Shown: positions 13,946-15,258 of the stretch, one piece after another
How positions within the stretch are numbered: position 1 is the stretch's first letter
Layout of the letters: every line of letters begins with the position of its first letter
Source of the DNA: J088 sp003695505 [NCBI: Candidatus Dadabacteria bacterium]
GTDB taxonomy: Bacteria > J088
NCBI GenBank assembly: GCA_003695505.1
Contig: RFIY01000006.1
Coordinates: 1-15,258, forward strand
Direction: 5' to 3'
DNA: 15,258 bases
Made by a program: the position numbers and the translations under genes
The notes under the pieces: generated by a model
The model's input: only the letters and a program-made list of their open reading frames with translations
What the model was told of the DNA's origin: nothing
Database searches by the model: none

Positions 13946-14542
13946 GTGGTAAACCTGATTGAACGTATGTTGGCCGCTGTGCTGTTGTTGCCCGTCCTGA
14001 TCGCGGCGCCGGCTCAAGCGCAAGACCCAGCAGCAGAACCGAATGAGCACAGACGGGCCGCGCTCGCCGAGGTGCTTGCCGCGGATCAGGTTCCGGCCCT
14101 GGCGGTCGCAACGGACAGTGCCCTGGAAACCATCGCCATCCGCCCGGATATTGCGTTCGCGAGCGATCGTCTGCAGAACGCCACCGATGTTCGGCCCTGG
14201 AAGCGGCGTATTGGCGCGGACGCACAGGCAACGCCAAAACCCCAGGTTCGCAACGATCCGGCGGCAGTACGCCGCGCGCTCGTCGTCGGTCTGCAAGGGG
14301 CGACCACCTGCTGGCAGCGGGCCCGCCTGACGGGCATGCGCGCATCCGATCTTGGCATCCAGGCGACATTTGCCGCCAATGGGCGCGTCGAACGGCTTAC
14401 GATCCATGGCGGAGATGGCGCCCGGGACGAGCAACTGGGCCGTTGCCTCGACTATGTCGCACGCAGGATCCGACTGCCGGAACCACCCGGAGAACGTGTC
14501 TTCGTGTACACCCGCGTCGCCTTCGCCACAGCAAGACCATGA
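13946..14542 (+). CDS. Exported protein with AgmX/PglI-like C-terminal domain
   Basis: 198 residues if started at the GTG at 13946, which has GGAGG five bases upstream; this is better than the ATG at 13883 (no ribosome site) or the ATG at 13967 (seven codons later). A signal peptide ends at A-Q-A before Gln. Residues about 25-110 are rich in Ala and charged residues with no known motif. The C-terminal part (about 110-195) has the pattern of the AgmX/PglI C-terminal domain: a Cys near V-G-L-Q-G-A-T-T-C-W, a central beta segment (I-Q-A-T-F-A-A-N-G-R-V), then L-G-R-C-L-D-Y-V and an R-L-P-E-P-P-G-E-R-V ending. The two cysteines probably form a disulfide. In other bacteria this domain ends TonB-like and gliding-motility proteins. 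It overlaps the protease gene downstream as ATGA. Confidence 0.65.
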   Translation: MVNLIERMLAAVLLLPVLIAAPAQAQDPAAEPNEHRRAALAEVLAADQVPALAVATDSALETIAIRPDIAFASDRLQNATDVRPWKRRIGADAQATPKPQVRNDPAAVRRALVVGLQGATTCWQRARLTGMRASDLGIQATFAANGRVERLTIHGGDGARDEQLGRCLDYVARRIRLPEPPGERVFVYTRVAFATARP

Positions 14543-15147
14543 AACGAAATGGCCTCTTCGTCGCCGCGCTCCTGGCGTGGCTGCCAATTGCGGTGGAGAT
14601 CGCATCGGCGGCATGCCCGCTGCCGGTCAAGGTCGAGGCGCTCGATGCGGCCGGACGAATTTTGGATACCGGAAGTGGCTTCGTGGCGCTTGACGGACGG
14701 GCCGTCATTACGGCCGCGCATGTCGTCGCAGACGCACATTCCGTTCGTATCGAGACACCCGATGGTATCCGGCGTCTGGCCAGAACTGCGGATCGCGACG
14801 TACGACGCGACGTCGCCGTGCTACGACTACGGGGCCGCGGGCTGTCCGTCGAAGGAAACCCGCAATTTCGCAGTGCACAGCGTGGCGATGCGGTAGACAC
14901 CATCGGTCATATCCCGACGCTCGGGTTTGTGATGTTTTCGAATCGTGTCCGCGCGACAAATATCCCGAGCCAGATGGGGCCAGTCATTGAAACCGAGGCC
15001 CCCTGGGTCGCTGGCATCAGTGGCGCCCCACTGGTTACGCCCGATTGCAGCGTCGTCGGCCTGGCCTCGTTCGGTACAAACGAACCGGTCCCCCACTACT
15101 ACGCGATACCGTCCGTGGTTATTACCGAGCTGCTCCATGAAGATTGA
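14539..15147 (+). CDS. Secreted trypsin-like serine protease (S1 family, no PDZ domain)
   Basis: 202 residues from the ATG at 14539, which overlaps the preceding stop (ATGA). A signal peptide covers about 1-24 (ending A-S-A). The catalytic triad is complete: His61 in V-I-T-A-A-H-V-V, Asp91 in R-R-D-V-A-V-L, and Ser161 in G-I-S-G-A-P-L-V. The Ser motif is a little unlike the usual G-N-S-G-G-P, but the G-x-S-G-x-P core is kept. Cys26 and Cys170 may pair in the periplasm. At this length it is a bare protease domain, without the PDZ domains of DegP/HtrA. It probably cleaves or processes an envelope protein, and its neighbours in the same operon (two other exported proteins) are the first candidates for substrate, partner or inhibitor. 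That is inference from gene order. Confidence 0.85.
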   Translation: MKRNGLFVAALLAWLPIAVEIASAACPLPVKVEALDAAGRILDTGSGFVALDGRAVITAAHVVADAHSVRIETPDGIRRLARTADRDVRRDVAVLRLRGRGLSVEGNPQFRSAQRGDAVDTIGHIPTLGFVMFSNRVRATNIPSQMGPVIETEAPWVAGISGAPLVTPDCSVVGLASFGTNEPVPHYYAIPSVVITELLHED

Positions 15148-15258
15148 AGGCGCCGCGAGCGCGCTGCTTGGCATCGTCCTGGCAATTCTGCTACCCGGAG
15201 GCGTCCGCGCCCACAGACAGGCCCTGCCCCGCGTCAATACCGCTCAAGCACTTCGACC
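15137..15258 (+). CDS. Exported protein, N-terminal fragment cut by the window end
   Basis: The ATG at 15137 overlaps the protease stop by 11 nt and opens a frame that runs unbroken to the edge (40 codons). It begins with a typical signal peptide (M-K-I-E-G-A-A, hydrophobic L-L-G-I-V-L-A-I-L-L, likely cut after V-R-A), then H-R-Q-A-L-P-R-V. No clear ribosome site precedes it, so it is probably translated by coupling. The mature product cannot be judged from so little sequence. It makes a third exported protein in the same operon. Confidence 0.65.
   Translation, partial: MKIEGAASALLGIVLAILLPGGVRAHRQALPRVNTAQALR

Noticed and set aside
1-15258. Mobile elements, CRISPR arrays, tRNA or rRNA genes
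   Set aside because: No transposase, integrase, direct-repeat array, terminal repeats or recognisable RNA gene was seen on either strand.

Overview
This is a GC-rich, gene-dense bacterial window that most resembles a gammaproteobacterium. The grounds are the gene order MoxR / DUF58 / small membrane protein / BatA / vWA-TPR fusion / BatD, the near-ideal CRP-type operators (TGTGA-N6-TCACA) and a Crp/Fnr regulator with an FNR-type cysteine cluster. I cannot name a genus. No tRNA, rRNA, CRISPR array, insertion sequence or other mobile element is visible. Codon use looks even throughout, so this reads as chromosomal core or accessory sequence, not a recent island.

Layout. (1) 1-389, minus: the 5' part of a Crp/Fnr-family regulator with an N-terminal C-X2-C-X5-C motif. 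Upstream of it (390-623) lies a perfect TTGAC-N4-GTCAA box. (2) 624-8285, minus: one tightly coupled operon, in transcription order moxR-type AAA+ ATPase, DUF58 protein, single-pass membrane protein, batA, batB-batC fusion, batD, and an SH3-domain membrane protein (batE-like). Every junction overlaps (TTGA, ATGA, ATGA, 10 nt, GTGA, TAATG). (3) 8391-8774, plus: msrB, divergent from moxR. (4) 8793-12914, minus: a 1373-residue lipoprotein with carboxypeptidase-regulatory-like, Ig/FN3-like and about 14 beta-propeller-type repeats. Its promoter region has an almost ideal CRP box and a well-placed extended -10. (5) 13046-13774, minus: a 242-residue cysteine-containing protein of unknown function. 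(6) 13946-15258, plus: three overlapping genes for exported proteins (AgmX/PglI-like C-terminal domain, trypsin-like protease, and a third cut by the window end). They are divergent from (5) across a second CRP box with perfect 10-bp arms.

How the parts fit. MoxR ATPases act with vWA proteins as chaperone-like machines. The DUF58 protein is probably the cytoplasmic partner. BatA and BatB/C present their MIDAS domains from the membrane. BatD, the DUF58-adjacent protein and the SH3 protein supply periplasmic domains. A divergent msrB (methionine sulfoxide repair) and a possibly Fe-S-sensing FNR-like regulator nearby fit the historical link of Bat genes with aerotolerance, but that link is inference here. 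The right half is a set of cell-envelope and exported proteins apparently under CRP-type control.

Most worth checking: the FNR-type regulator plus operator pair, the lipoprotein signal peptide apparently preserved inside the BatB-BatC fusion, the two CRP boxes, the 14-repeat lipoprotein, and the exported-protease operon.
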